Assembly: GCA_965229505.1 (NCBI GenBank)
Contig: OZ245881.1
Coordinates: 3,658,001-3,722,000 of the forward strand
DNA: 64,000 nt
Direction: 5' to 3'
Source: UBA6059 sp040219045
GTDB taxonomy: Bacteria > Bacteroidota > Bacteroidia > Cytophagales > Cyclobacteriaceae
Each line of letters begins with the position of its first letter. Within the stretch, counting starts at the first letter, position 1. Below are positions 17,931-26,987 of this stretch, in pieces. The notes under the pieces were generated by a model. The model searched no databases. It was not told where the DNA came from and was given only the letters and a program-made list of their open reading frames with translations. The position numbers were made by a program, and so were the translations under genes.

Positions 17931-17964
17931 TACCCATCTGGTTTTAAAAGCTTTTGGGTTATCA

Positions 17965-18561
17965 CTAATCTTTTGACTTTACCTTCCGCCCTGTACCAGT
18001 TAGGGTGAGATTATACTCTGTGATGGGCATGTCTGAGAAGTTCGCCACATTGCTTCGAGTGTAGGTTGTGTAGTCTTCATTGAACTGGTAGACATCTTCA
18101 TAGCGCTCCAGCATATGATCCTGTACCTTGAGTTCACCTTTGATGACGAACCTAGCCTCTGCAGAGTCATACCAGAGCAATTCCTGGCCGGTAGCAGGCC
18201 AATTGCTGTAGATCCCTACTCGCTCATAGGAGTTTTCAAAGCGCCCATAGCGAATAGCTTCCTGGAAGGATCTTGTCCTCCCTACATATCTTCCGCTATC
18301 GCAAACCAACTCGCCTTTGCAAATGATGAATTGTGGCACCCCACGATACGAAAGATCGTATTCGCAAATCTGGGTGCCTTTCTCCGTGAATAAGGCCTCC
18401 TGATTAGGGTTATGGGTGTCAAATATTTGAAACGATATCTCCCAGGTGCCGATGTAGAAGTCCAGATCCTGGACGGTCGGACGGGTTTCTGGAGTGTCCT
18501 GAGCCAACGCCTGGAGAGAAGTGAGAATAGTGATAAAGAGGACTATTAGAAAATGCTTCAT
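17965..18561 (-). CDS. Secreted lipocalin-like/DUF1579-like protein
   Basis: The ATG at 18561 opens a 198-residue protein with a typical signal peptide (MKHFLIVLFITILTSLQALA). An earlier in-frame start at 18603 would bury that signal behind 14 residues and is not used. The mature part begins with LDFYIGTWEISFQI, a pattern found in lipocalin-like beta-barrels of the DUF1579 type, and continues as alternating strands. Two pairs of cysteines (QICEYD, IICKGELVCD) might form disulfides. No enzyme motif is seen. It is in the same direction as the oxidoreductase pair upstream but 117 bases away. Function is unknown. Confidence 0.75.
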   Translation of the reverse strand: MKHFLIVLFITILTSLQALAQDTPETRPTVQDLDFYIGTWEISFQIFDTHNPNQEALFTEKGTQICEYDLSYRGVPQFIICKGELVCDSGRYVGRTRSFQEAIRYGRFENSYERVGIYSNWPATGQELLWYDSAEARFVIKGELKVQDHMLERYEDVYQFNEDYTTYTRSNVANFSDMPITEYNLTLTGTGRKVKSKD

Positions 18562-18677
18562 GGAGTTTTGAGTTTGCACAAGAGTAGCTTGTACAAACAC
18601 CATCCCCTTTTGAATTAATTAAGAGCTCGCCGTTATTAATTAATCAGTTGTTCAGTCCCCCTGAAAATGAATTGCAA

Positions 18678-19391
18678 CTACGTCAACAGATTGCCCTTGT
18701 CATCCCACTCGGCTATGTCTTCCTTTTTGGACTGATCGACACATTTAGCCAGCCATTCTTCATCATAGGCCAACCCATGCTCATCAAGCACTTCCTGAGG
18801 TACCCCATCCCAGACATTGGGTTGGTTGCCTTTGTAGCCCAGATCATCGATACCCATTTTAGTCGTGAAATAGCCCGTAAGGGTGAGATCACGCATCCGC
18901 GAAAAGAAGGCGACCCCAGCAGAGACCTCAAGTGCCGCTTCATCAGGATAGGCGATTTCGTCAAGGAGACTTTTTCGTTGGACATCTGTCAGTTTACCAA
19001 ATGGCAATCCGAAGGTGTTGTTGGAGCGACTTTCCAACCACATCAGCCCACCTTTGATAGGAAGCTCATGCGAGGGGATATCTTTGGCGATGAAGTCAAT
19101 GAACTCAGGCACACCGGCATCCAACGCGCCACCTGCTGTGTCCGTCGGTGGCAAGATAAGGTCACATAGTATGGCTATGCTAGCCAATTCGGTTTCCGAA
19201 AAGCCCTGACTGCTCAAGAGTTTCTTGTCGCGGGCCTTTTCTTCAACCGTACGACCATACTTGCCATTATCCTCGGGTTTGGATACAGGCATCACCGGGG
19301 TTTCTGCGGTCTCCGGTGCGCAACCTTCCAACAAGACGCCCCCGGCCATAGTACCGATGAGCAGGGATTTCATTGATTCTCTTCGATCCAT
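18678..19391 (-). CDS. Gluconate 2-dehydrogenase subunit 3-like protein
   Basis: This 237-residue protein has an N-terminus with two arginines (MDRRESMKSLLIGTMAGG) followed by a cysteine near 24, suggesting an exported, possibly Tat-type lipoprotein. The body, including LASIAILCDLILPPTDTAGGA and DLTLTGYFTTKMG, is typical of the gluconate 2-dehydrogenase subunit 3 family. These small subunits accompany GMC-type flavoprotein catalytic subunits and help to export or anchor them. The gene starts one base after the GMC oxidoreductase stop on the same strand, which makes the pairing firm. The usual third partner, a multiheme cytochrome c, is not in this neighbourhood. Confidence 0.88.
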   Translation of the reverse strand: MDRRESMKSLLIGTMAGGVLLEGCAPETAETPVMPVSKPEDNGKYGRTVEEKARDKKLLSSQGFSETELASIAILCDLILPPTDTAGGALDAGVPEFIDFIAKDIPSHELPIKGGLMWLESRSNNTFGLPFGKLTDVQRKSLLDEIAYPDEAALEVSAGVAFFSRMRDLTLTGYFTTKMGIDDLGYKGNQPNVWDGVPQEVLDEHGLAYDEEWLAKCVDQSKKEDIAEWDDKGNLLT

Positions 19392-19392
19392 A

Positions 19393-21108
19393 TCAGATGT
19401 TCTTTTTGGTCAACTGGTCTACGATATATTCAGAGGTACGCCATGAAAGGGCGAGGATGGTCCATGTTGGATTTTTGTCTGCCTGAGAAACGAACGGCCC
19501 GCCATCTACGATGAAGACGTTGGGCACCTCATGGAGCTGCTGATATTTGTTCACTACAGAGGTAGCGGGATCATCACCCATCCGGGTAGTGCCCACCTCA
19601 TGGATGATGCGTCCGGGATTGTGCAGGCCATAGTCCTTATCTGCTCCCGGCTTGTCACCTAGCGGAATAGCGCCCATCTTATCAAAAATCTCCTCGAAGG
19701 TGTTGTGCATGTGCCTGGACTGGTTGCGCTCATGGTCTGACCATTGATAGTGGAACTTGAGCACCGGTATACCCCATTGGTCGACGACTTCAGGATCGAT
19801 TTCGCAATAGTTGCTCTTCATAGGAATGCTTTCCCCACGTCCGCTTACGCCCATCATCGCGCCGTAAAACTTTCTGGCGTCCTGACGCAGCTTGTCACCA
19901 TAGCCTCCGACGACACCACTCACATATTTATTCATTTCCGCCAGGCCAAAACCAAATCCGTAAGAAGGCATACCGAGCCCTCCCCAAATCTCAATGTGAT
20001 AGCCACGGGGGAAGTCAAGTTGCTTGTTGTCAAGCCACCAGGGTGAGTAGACATGCAAGCCACCTACACCATCCTCATTGTAGATCTTCCGGTTGAGCAT
20101 TTCGGGTACGAGAAAGGCGCGATCAGTGCCCGTCGAGTCGTGGAGGTATTTGCCAACAATATCGTTGCTATTTCCCAGACCGTTGGGATGTTGGGCGCTT
20201 CTGGAGTTGAGTAGTATGCGGGCGCTGCTGCACGCTGAAGCCGCCAGCACCACAGTCCTGGCTTTAAGGTGATATTCTTTCAAGTCATCTTTATTGATGT
20301 AGGAGACACCTGTGGCTTTGCCTTCGGCATTGGTTGTCACCTCTCTTACCACACAGTTGGTAAACAACTGGACTCTGCCACTCTTCTGAGCCGGGAAGAT
20401 AAGCGACGTACCCGAAGAAAAATCCGCCTTGATGGCGCAGCTCCGATTGCATTGACGACAATAAAAACAAACTCCGCGCTCATTATTGAGTCGCTTGGTA
20501 AGTATGGAAAGCCTGGAGGGTATGACGGTCACACCTGCCTTCCTCGCGGCTTTGATGTAATAGAGTTCGTGCAGTCGTGGCTTGGGAGCAGGTAGGAAGA
20601 ACCCGTCCGGCTCGTTGGGAATATTCTCCTTGCTACCGAAAACGCCAATCAGCTTGTCGACCTTGTCATAGTACGGTGCTACATCTTCATAGCCTATCGG
20701 CCAATTGTCACTGAGCCCGTCCTGATCTCTGCGCTTGAAATCTCTCGGACCAAACCGCAGGGAAATGCGCCCCCAGTGGTTGGTGCGGCCACCGAGCATG
20801 TGCGAACGAAACCAGTCAAACTGAGAGCCCTCGCCCTGTGTGTAGGGTTCACCATCAATCTCCCAGCCACCATAGGCGGCATCAAAGTCACCAAATGCCC
20901 TTGTCGTACTGGCACCTCTTCGGGGAGACTCCCAGGGCCACTTCAATTGGGTCATCTGATCAGGATTGGTGGGATCAAAGTGGGGGCCTGCCTCAACCAT
21001 GGCTACATTGAGTCCTGCATCTGCAAGTACCTTGGCCGACATGCCACCGCCAGCACCTGAGCCAACTATAATGGCATCAAACTGCTCGCGTGATTCTATG
21101 ATTTGCAT
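19393..21108 (-). CDS. GMC-family oxidoreductase (FAD)
   Basis: This 571-residue flavoprotein begins with the dinucleotide-binding motif DAIIVGSGAGGGMSAK (residues 10-25) and the VEAGPH acidic strand end. The C-terminal FAD/active-site region contains HEVGTTRMG and NVFIVDGGPFVSQADKNPT, where the final His-rich motif of classical GMC enzymes is partly replaced by VSQADKNPTWTI. It also has a Cys-rich segment (FYCRQCNRSC). No signal peptide is visible, which fits export together with the signal-bearing subunit 3 encoded next. It probably oxidises a sugar or polyol and passes electrons to the respiratory chain. The substrate is unknown. Confidence 0.92.
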   Translation of the reverse strand: MQIIESREQFDAIIVGSGAGGGMSAKVLADAGLNVAMVEAGPHFDPTNPDQMTQLKWPWESPRRGASTTRAFGDFDAAYGGWEIDGEPYTQGEGSQFDWFRSHMLGGRTNHWGRISLRFGPRDFKRRDQDGLSDNWPIGYEDVAPYYDKVDKLIGVFGSKENIPNEPDGFFLPAPKPRLHELYYIKAARKAGVTVIPSRLSILTKRLNNERGVCFYCRQCNRSCAIKADFSSGTSLIFPAQKSGRVQLFTNCVVREVTTNAEGKATGVSYINKDDLKEYHLKARTVVLAASACSSARILLNSRSAQHPNGLGNSNDIVGKYLHDSTGTDRAFLVPEMLNRKIYNEDGVGGLHVYSPWWLDNKQLDFPRGYHIEIWGGLGMPSYGFGFGLAEMNKYVSGVVGGYGDKLRQDARKFYGAMMGVSGRGESIPMKSNYCEIDPEVVDQWGIPVLKFHYQWSDHERNQSRHMHNTFEEIFDKMGAIPLGDKPGADKDYGLHNPGRIIHEVGTTRMGDDPATSVVNKYQQLHEVPNVFIVDGGPFVSQADKNPTWTILALSWRTSEYIVDQLTKKNI

Positions 21109-21314
21109 AAGAAAGGGTTAGTGATTTGTCTTATTTGGAAGATAATGATTTTTTCTTTTCAGTCATTGTCATGATGAGCGTAGGAGACCTATTTGGAGGC
21201 TGACTAAAGGCTTGACAAAAAAACAGCTTTAGAGATGATATTGGCTATTTCAAAAGATTATGTACTTTTGTATGTTACCTTAATGTTAAGGATATGTTAT
21301 TCAAATGTTTCTAA

Positions 21315-21323
21315 AAGGGAGGT
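21315..21323 (+). promoter_or_regulatory. Ribosome binding site deciding the start at 21328
   Basis: AAGGGAGGT lies four bases before ATG 21328. It is one of the few good Shine-Dalgarno matches in the window and rules against the in-frame ATG 93 bases upstream. Confidence 0.65.
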
Positions 21324-21327
21324 AGAT

Positions 21328-21849
21328 ATGGCACAGAAGATATTCAAAGAGAAGCAGAGTTTCAAAAACAAATTCTTGACTACAGCACTCATTGTATTAG
21401 GGTTGTTGGTAGTTATTCGCGTGATCAACGAGTTTTTAAATCCAGGTGATAAGTTCGCATTGGTTATGATAGCAGCGTTCATAGCAATTTCCGTGATTGG
21501 CGGATGGCTATGGTACCTGTACAATCTTCGATTGAAAGTGACCGTGTCGGAAGATAAAATCAGCTTCAAGATGAAGCCCTGGCAAAGCCGGAAACAGAAA
21601 ATCGCCTGGGACGATGTATCATGCTGTGAAATCATACAAACCCCTGAGCTTGCGCAGTGGCAAGGTGGAAACATCACCTTCAACCATGAGCGTCGCTATA
21701 CCGTCAGTGGTCGCAATGGCCTTCACTTGGTTACTAAAAATGGTACCGAATACTTTGTGGGCTCCAGCAAACTCCATGAGTTGGAAAAAGCCATAAAGAA
21801 GGTCTTTGATTGCGGGTGTGAAAAATCAACTTCAGATTTAGCTGTATAG
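21328..21849 (+). CDS. Small membrane protein with PH-like C-terminal domain
   Basis: This 173-residue protein starts at an ATG with a good ribosome binding site. Two hydrophobic segments (about residues 14-33 and 42-65) form a membrane hairpin. The remaining 100 or so residues are beta-rich, LRLKVTVSEDKISFKMKPWQ then KIAWDDVSCCEI, and end with a helix ELEKAIKKVF, like bacterial PH-type domains. The pattern resembles small membrane-anchored bPH proteins. It stands alone between divergent and convergent neighbours. No specific function can be given. Confidence 0.75.
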   Translation: MAQKIFKEKQSFKNKFLTTALIVLGLLVVIRVINEFLNPGDKFALVMIAAFIAISVIGGWLWYLYNLRLKVTVSEDKISFKMKPWQSRKQKIAWDDVSCCEIIQTPELAQWQGGNITFNHERRYTVSGRNGLHLVTKNGTEYFVGSSKLHELEKAIKKVFDCGCEKSTSDLAV

Positions 21850-21917
21850 GAGTGGTTAGCCCAATCTAACTTCTTTAATGTGAATGTAAAGTGTAATTAA
21901 CAGCCTTTAACCTAGTT

Positions 21918-23072
21918 CTAACTCAACCTCTCCACCAACCGCTCTAGCATCTTTACCCCTCCGGCCAGCTGCTGCTTGGATACAAACTCATCCGCTCTGT
22001 GTGCCTGGGCAATGTCACCAGGGCCGCAGATCACTGCCGGATAGCCACCTTCAGCAAATTGACCGGCTTCTGCTGCATAGGCCACAGTATCCAGCTTGTC
22101 ATTTTGCGATAGCTCCTTGATGATGGCTACAATCTCAGCATCCTCGGAGGTATCGAGGTGAGGAACCACAGGATGATGCTTCACTGTCCTGATCTCAAAT
22201 TCCGGGAAAACCTTCTTCAATTCTGATTCCCGCTCGCGACAATGCGTTTCAAACTCAGCAAAAATCTCATCAGCCGAATCCATCGGAATGGTGCGCACAT
22301 CCCAGTGAAAGACGCACTGATCCGCGATCACATTGGGTGCAATACCGCCTTTGAACGTTCCACAATGGATCGAGGTGTGCGGAGGATGAAAGCGCTCATC
22401 AATATGGCCTCTGCCCACCAACTCATTCATCTTATTTTCAAGCCAGAGCACCAGCCTTGCTGACTCATGTATCGCACTCACCTCCTGCCTGATCCTGCTG
22501 CTATGTCCTGCTGAGCCATTGACGGTAGTCTCAAAGATGCATATGCCCTTCTGACCGACTATAGGCTTGAGCATAGACGGCTCGCCGATGATAGCATAGG
22601 CAGGTGTCTCACTGTAGTGATCTGAGATCGCCTGCACCAACTCAGGAGCTGCCAGACAACCGACTTCTTCATCATAGGAAAATGCAAAATAGATGGGTTT
22701 CTTGAGGTCAGCCTTGAGCATATCCGGAGCAGTCGCTAGGCAGCAGGCGACAAAAGCCTTCATGTCACAGCTTCCACGACCGTAGAGTTTGCCATCACCA
22801 CCATCTGTCAATGCGAAGGGGTCAGTGGTCCATTCCTGACCAGCGACAGGCACTACGTCTGTATGACCGGACAGAATAATGCCTCCATCCACAGCTGGTC
22901 CTATCCTGCAATGCAGTGAAGCCTTTGTTCCCTCGGGATTGGGCACCATGTGCGTCTCAACCCCAAGTTCATTGAGATAGTCCCTAATCCAGTGGATGAT
23001 GGTCAGGTTGGACTGACCTCCGAGTACAGGGAATGAAACAAGCTTTGTAAGTAATTCTTCTACTTTGGTCAT
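21918..23072 (-). CDS. M20-family deacylase, acetylornithine deacetylase-like
   Basis: This 384-residue M20 metallopeptidase-family protein has the motifs SGHTDVVP (first zinc ligand and bridging Asp), YGRGSCDMKAFVA (bridging Asp) and FSYDEEVGC (Glu base and Glu ligand). A dimerisation domain and a late His region follow (GPGDIAQAHRADEFV). The order and spacing match the ArgE-type acetylornithine deacetylases, but no other arginine genes are nearby. The ATG at 23072 is chosen because upstream codons (to 23153) run into the transporter gene. The transporter lies just upstream on the same strand, ending 10 bases away, so the enzyme may instead deacylate an imported N-acyl amino acid. Confidence 0.9.
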   Translation of the reverse strand: MTKVEELLTKLVSFPVLGGQSNLTIIHWIRDYLNELGVETHMVPNPEGTKASLHCRIGPAVDGGIILSGHTDVVPVAGQEWTTDPFALTDGGDGKLYGRGSCDMKAFVACCLATAPDMLKADLKKPIYFAFSYDEEVGCLAAPELVQAISDHYSETPAYAIIGEPSMLKPIVGQKGICIFETTVNGSAGHSSRIRQEVSAIHESARLVLWLENKMNELVGRGHIDERFHPPHTSIHCGTFKGGIAPNVIADQCVFHWDVRTIPMDSADEIFAEFETHCRERESELKKVFPEFEIRTVKHHPVVPHLDTSEDAEIVAIIKELSQNDKLDTVAYAAEAGQFAEGGYPAVICGPGDIAQAHRADEFVSKQQLAGGVKMLERLVERLS

Positions 23073-23082
23073 GGTATATGGT

Positions 23083-24495
23083 TTATGCCGGGCCCCACTC
23101 GATGAACACACTGAACAGCAAGAAAAGCCAGGCAAGGATGATAATAACGCCAATTACAGGCATGATAAATCTTAGCCAACGATCGAAAGGCACTCTGCAA
23201 AGGCTGAGCATGGCGATGAGCCCGCCGAGTGTAGGGTTAAATAAGTTGGTGACGCCATCTCCGATCTGGAAGGCGAGTATCGTCGTTTGTCTGGTAAGAC
23301 CGATCACATCCCCTAGCGGAATCATGATAGGCAGGGTGGCCAAAGCTTGCCCACTACCTGACGGAATCATAAAGTTGATCACACACTGTGCGGCGGACAT
23401 ACCAACGGCTGACGCATACAGGGGCAGGTCTTTGAGCATTTCCGATAGGAAAAAGGCGATGGTATCCCCAATGCCGCCTTGCTCGAGTATCACCTTGATG
23501 GTGGTAGCCAATCCCACCATGAATGCACCTGGCGCCACGACTCCTACTGACTTGAGTGCCGTATCCGAAATGGTGGTGCCGGACATTCCGGCAGCTATAC
23601 CCGCCGCTATCGCAATCATCACGAAAATGGCAGAGATCTCGTCGATGTACCAGTGATATTGAAACAGGCCAAAGAGCATAATCGCCAACCCACCGATGAA
23701 AATGGAGAGGATCACCCAATTGTTGGGCGTCATGCGATAGTAATCCATGGGGTGGGTAAGTGCAAGTCCGTCCGTGGAGACATCCTTGACCAGGCTGGAA
23801 GCTCTGTCTTTGAGAAGGCGCTTGTAATACCTCAGGTTAAAAAACGCCAAAATGCTGAGCCCACCAAAGCACAGTGCACTTCGCAACAGTGCTCCACTAA
23901 ATAATGGCATTTCTGCAATCTTGTGGCCCGTGCCCACGGTGTACGGGTTGATAGGGGACAGTCCAAACCCCACGGTCACACCACCCACGGCGATAGCCGC
24001 AGCAAGCATCACATCACCGCCTATAGCCAGCACGGCGACCGCCGCTATGGGCACAAGTGCAATATTATTTTCATAGCCGATCATCACGCCGAGCATGCCA
24101 TAGAGGAAGGTCAGCATCACGACGATGAAATTTCGGCGTTCCTCTCCCAGCTTGTGCACGAAAGTACCGACAGCATTTTCGATCATTCCAGACTTCTCCA
24201 ATACGCCAAACATGATTCCGCTGGACAGTACAATAAAGATGATCGAGATAGCCGCATCAAAGCCTTTGGGCATGGCAGTGAACATATCCAGAAAGCTGAG
24301 TGGGGTAGGGGTGATGGTATGATACGATCCGGGAACGACCCTTTGACGTCCGTCAACTTCCACTCTATCAAAGCTCCCGGCCGGCAGAAAATGACTCATC
24401 AGCGTCGCAATGATGATAATGACAAATAGCAGCACCACCGGATGGGGCACTGTGGTAAGGCGCTTGAGAAAATTTTTGCGAGGAGTAGAAGTCAT
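23083..24495 (-). CDS. YfcC/DcuC-family membrane transporter
   Basis: This 470-residue polytopic protein has roughly 12 hydrophobic segments. It starts with a TVPHPVVLLFVIIIIATLMS membrane helix followed by a short loop (PAGSFDRVEVDGRQRVVPGS), the usual opening of the YfcC family. The central DxA-rich and NPYTVGTG motifs and the second-half MIPSGSGQALATLPIMIP motif are conserved features of this ion-coupled carrier group, which includes C4-dicarboxylate and peptide- or amino acid-related carriers. Its stop lies 10 bases before the M20 deacylase start, so both genes probably form one transcription unit for uptake and cleavage of an acylated amino acid. The substrate is inferred only from that pairing. 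Confidence 0.88.
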   Translation of the reverse strand: MTSTPRKNFLKRLTTVPHPVVLLFVIIIIATLMSHFLPAGSFDRVEVDGRQRVVPGSYHTITPTPLSFLDMFTAMPKGFDAAISIIFIVLSSGIMFGVLEKSGMIENAVGTFVHKLGEERRNFIVVMLTFLYGMLGVMIGYENNIALVPIAAVAVLAIGGDVMLAAAIAVGGVTVGFGLSPINPYTVGTGHKIAEMPLFSGALLRSALCFGGLSILAFFNLRYYKRLLKDRASSLVKDVSTDGLALTHPMDYYRMTPNNWVILSIFIGGLAIMLFGLFQYHWYIDEISAIFVMIAIAAGIAAGMSGTTISDTALKSVGVVAPGAFMVGLATTIKVILEQGGIGDTIAFFLSEMLKDLPLYASAVGMSAAQCVINFMIPSGSGQALATLPIMIPLGDVIGLTRQTTILAFQIGDGVTNLFNPTLGGLIAMLSLCRVPFDRWLRFIMPVIGVIIILAWLFLLFSVFIEWGPA

Positions 24496-24626
24496 TCGTC
24501 CGGTCTAAACTAACCAATGACTACAAATTTTCTAGACTTAATTGTGTCACTGGTGCTTCACTTTTGAATTAATCTCACATTTGAAGTTTATATTCAAAGC
24601 TCAACCGATTAATACCATCGCGCATT

Positions 24627-25013
24627 ATGTCCTACGACCTTCTGATGTTTGTTCACCTTGCCACTATCCTTCCTGCCTTCCTGATTGGTACGGTCGTATT
24701 GATCATGAAGAAAGGTACTTCCGTTCACAAACAACTTGGCAGGATTTACATGATATTGATGCTCTTCACAGGCGTGCTGACATTGTTTATGCCCGCCAAG
24801 GTAGGCACACAGTTCTTAGGCCATTTTGGATGGATTCACCTCCTCTGTATTTTGACTATTTATACTGTTCCAGGTGCATACTATGCTGCTAAGCGCGGCG
24901 ATATAGCATCGCATAAGCGGAGAATGATATTGTTGTATATAGGAGCCATGCTGATAGCCGGAGGATTCACTTTTGTTCCCGGTAGGTACTTGTATCAGGT
25001 CTTTTTTGGATGA
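24627..25013 (+). CDS. DUF2306-like four-helix membrane protein
   Basis: This 128-residue protein has four hydrophobic segments. Conserved polar motifs fit DUF2306: HLATILPAFLIG in the first helix, VHKQLGRIYMILM between the first and second, and ASHKRRMILLYIGAM before the last. Conserved histidines in these motifs are typical of small membrane proteins suspected of binding heme or metal, though nothing proves that here. It stands alone between a divergent transporter operon and a convergent enzyme gene. Function is unknown. Confidence 0.82.
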   Translation: MSYDLLMFVHLATILPAFLIGTVVLIMKKGTSVHKQLGRIYMILMLFTGVLTLFMPAKVGTQFLGHFGWIHLLCILTIYTVPGAYYAAKRGDIASHKRRMILLYIGAMLIAGGFTFVPGRYLYQVFFG

Positions 25014-25028
25014 TGGGCTGCCTCATGA

Positions 25029-25805
25029 CTAAAGCCCTCTTTCCGTCAGGAATGTATCCAACTCCTCCAGTTGGTCTGAGTTGATCAGGTCTACCCCTAG
25101 CGAAAGCAGGTAGTCCCAGGTCTCCGGCTTATCAGGGTGCGCCCAAAATCGGACTTTCTTTCCTTGCTCGTGCACAGCGTCGATGTACTGCCGGAGTTTC
25201 AACTCCTTATCAGAATTGACCTTGCCAGTAAGGGTGAAGGGATTGTACCGGCCGAAATTTTGACTTACCACGGGCATCAGTGAGGCTGGTATGTTGTTAG
25301 CCAGATCTTCAGGCCTTCCGTCCAGCGCCACCAGCGGATGAGTATTTTGTAATAGCTGACTGATGGGACGATTACCAGATAAGAAGATCTTGACCGGATG
25401 GTCATCGTCACCATCGTCCAGCGGTGTATCTATGATCTCAAGATATTTATTGAGTAGAGCTTCAATTGCCAAATAGGTCGTTTCAGCCTCAGTCTTGATA
25501 TCGAGCATGAGATAGAAGTCGCCATCATATCCAGGGTACAAAGCACCATGCTCTTTTATCAATCTGGAGATGGGTAGTAGATAGAGGGCTTCCAATGACC
25601 TGGAGGATGCGGTTGGTCGGTTGTGAGCCACCAAGAGATCCTTGTCCACAAGGTGAACATCAGCCTCGATCGAAGTGAACCCATGCTTGAGTGCATCAAT
25701 GAGCGGTCTGTCGTGCTCATAGTCGTTATGCGCATGGGCATTGGGGTGCTGGGCCAAAGTCACATGGACCAGGAATAGGGATGCTATGGTAGTTAGTATT
25801 CTCAC
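25029..25805 (-). CDS. Secreted PI-PLC/glycerophosphodiesterase-like protein
   Basis: This 258-residue protein has a signal peptide (about 1-18, MRILTTIASLFLVHVTLA). The mature N-terminus HPNAHAHNDYEHDRPLIDAL and FTSIEADVHLVDKDLLVAHN contain the His/Glu/Asp/His set expected of a TIM-barrel phosphodiesterase of the GDPD/PI-PLC superfamily. The barrel end VRFWAHPDKPETW then GVDLINSDQ is also typical. It probably cleaves phosphodiester bonds of lipids or their head groups in the periplasm. The start overlaps the stop of the broken DUF4249 gene upstream by four bases (ATGA arrangement), so transcription was or is shared. Confidence 0.85.
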   Translation of the reverse strand: MRILTTIASLFLVHVTLAQHPNAHAHNDYEHDRPLIDALKHGFTSIEADVHLVDKDLLVAHNRPTASSRSLEALYLLPISRLIKEHGALYPGYDGDFYLMLDIKTEAETTYLAIEALLNKYLEIIDTPLDDGDDDHPVKIFLSGNRPISQLLQNTHPLVALDGRPEDLANNIPASLMPVVSQNFGRYNPFTLTGKVNSDKELKLRQYIDAVHEQGKKVRFWAHPDKPETWDYLLSLGVDLINSDQLEELDTFLTERGL

Positions 25806-26878
25806 TTCGGAAAATAGGAAGGTCGCAATATAAGGTTCTTGGTAAATGCTTCACAATCGAGGCAAATGGCTGGGTAGTCCCTTCGAAATACTTGCGGATT
25901 GAAAAGACACTCGTCGAGGATAAAGAACGGTACCTCTTCCAACCTGACGATCACTCTTGACGCCTTGACCATCGCCGCGCTAAAGTGCCCAAATACTATC
26001 TCATCCTCATCTTCCACATTCGTGACATTACCTGAGATCAATGCGGGTGGGATGTCGAAAATAGATCCGGTCTGTTCGATGTTTTTGCGCACGTTGTTTC
26101 AGTAAGTATACGTCGCTTCGGTAAGCGCATATTGATTGACATTGGAGGCATACCGCGAGACAAAAGGTCTACCCACTTGTGTTTGTGCCATGAGCCGACC
26201 TCTGAATGAGCCTGACCTCTCTTCAAGACTATTGTAGAGGTTAATGCGCTGAGGATCAGGATAGCTCGAATAGAAGCAGGGTGGTGGAATCACACCAAAT
26301 GGATCCGGGAAGTCCGTCGGCTTCAGTTCCCACGCCTCTTCAATTTCCCATTTGAGATATAGCGGCTCAGTAGTTTGGGGTATTTCACTGTCAATGTATA
26401 CTTCAAACACATTCTGAGAAACCTCTATGCCGTTTTCATTGATTTCCGATAGGGTATTAAACCTATAATAAATGCTGTCCTTCACAAGCAGCGAGGGCAT
26501 TTGCTCCGGCTCACTGGTGTAGACATTTCCGTTAGGCAGGAGTACTTCTATGTGATAGCTATTTCCCGCTAGGGCATTGACACCACCTACCGGAATCACG
26601 TAAGTGCCGGGAAGCTCCTCAAAGTACTGCCAGGAATTGCCAAAGTTGTCGAATAGCGCAACTTCCGCACCTCCAATAGGGTTGGCCACCCTGTTTTCGG
26701 CGGAGGTTGATCCAATGAACACGTACTGTGGCTCGTCCGCATTGGTGATGCGACCGTTAATAGAAACAATGCCTGCTTGCTGCTCAATACTCAGATCGAA
26801 GGGTTCAATACAGCTGCCCAATCCGCAAACAATGAGGATGTAGATATATCTGTCGCAACTGGTTAACTTACATCGCAT
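25802..26878 (-). pseudogene. DUF4249 lipoprotein gene broken by an in-frame TGA
   Basis: The full frame would encode about 358 residues and includes a lipoprotein signal (VCGLGSCIEPF), the GxxxxNGRITN opening, the TDFPDPFG motif and the SIFDIPPA core. One in-frame TGA at 26099-26101 splits it after 259 codons. All four intact paralogs nearby have Trp (TGG) at this point, within a Y-x-Y-W-x-N/K-V motif, so a single G-to-A change explains the break. No indel is needed: the frame resumes immediately with NNVRKNIEQTGSIFDIPPA and runs to the normal end. The truncated 259-residue product would lack the conserved C-terminal third. A sequencing error or readthrough cannot be excluded. An in-frame ATG at 26896 is an alternative start. 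Confidence 0.85.
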
Positions 26879-26987
26879 GTAGAGGCAGCTTATCAAACGA
26901 TGACAACTTTTTTACAATTAACATGCGTAGGATTGGTCATTGAGTTGTTAATATTGAAGATAACATGTTGAGGATAATACGAATTAA

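Noticed and set aside
18614..18644. AT-rich inverted repeat ATTAATTAA with TTAATTAAT
   Set aside because: Nine-base arms made only of A and T with a 13-base spacer are expected by chance in such sequence, and there is no T tract or clear link to a gene start.
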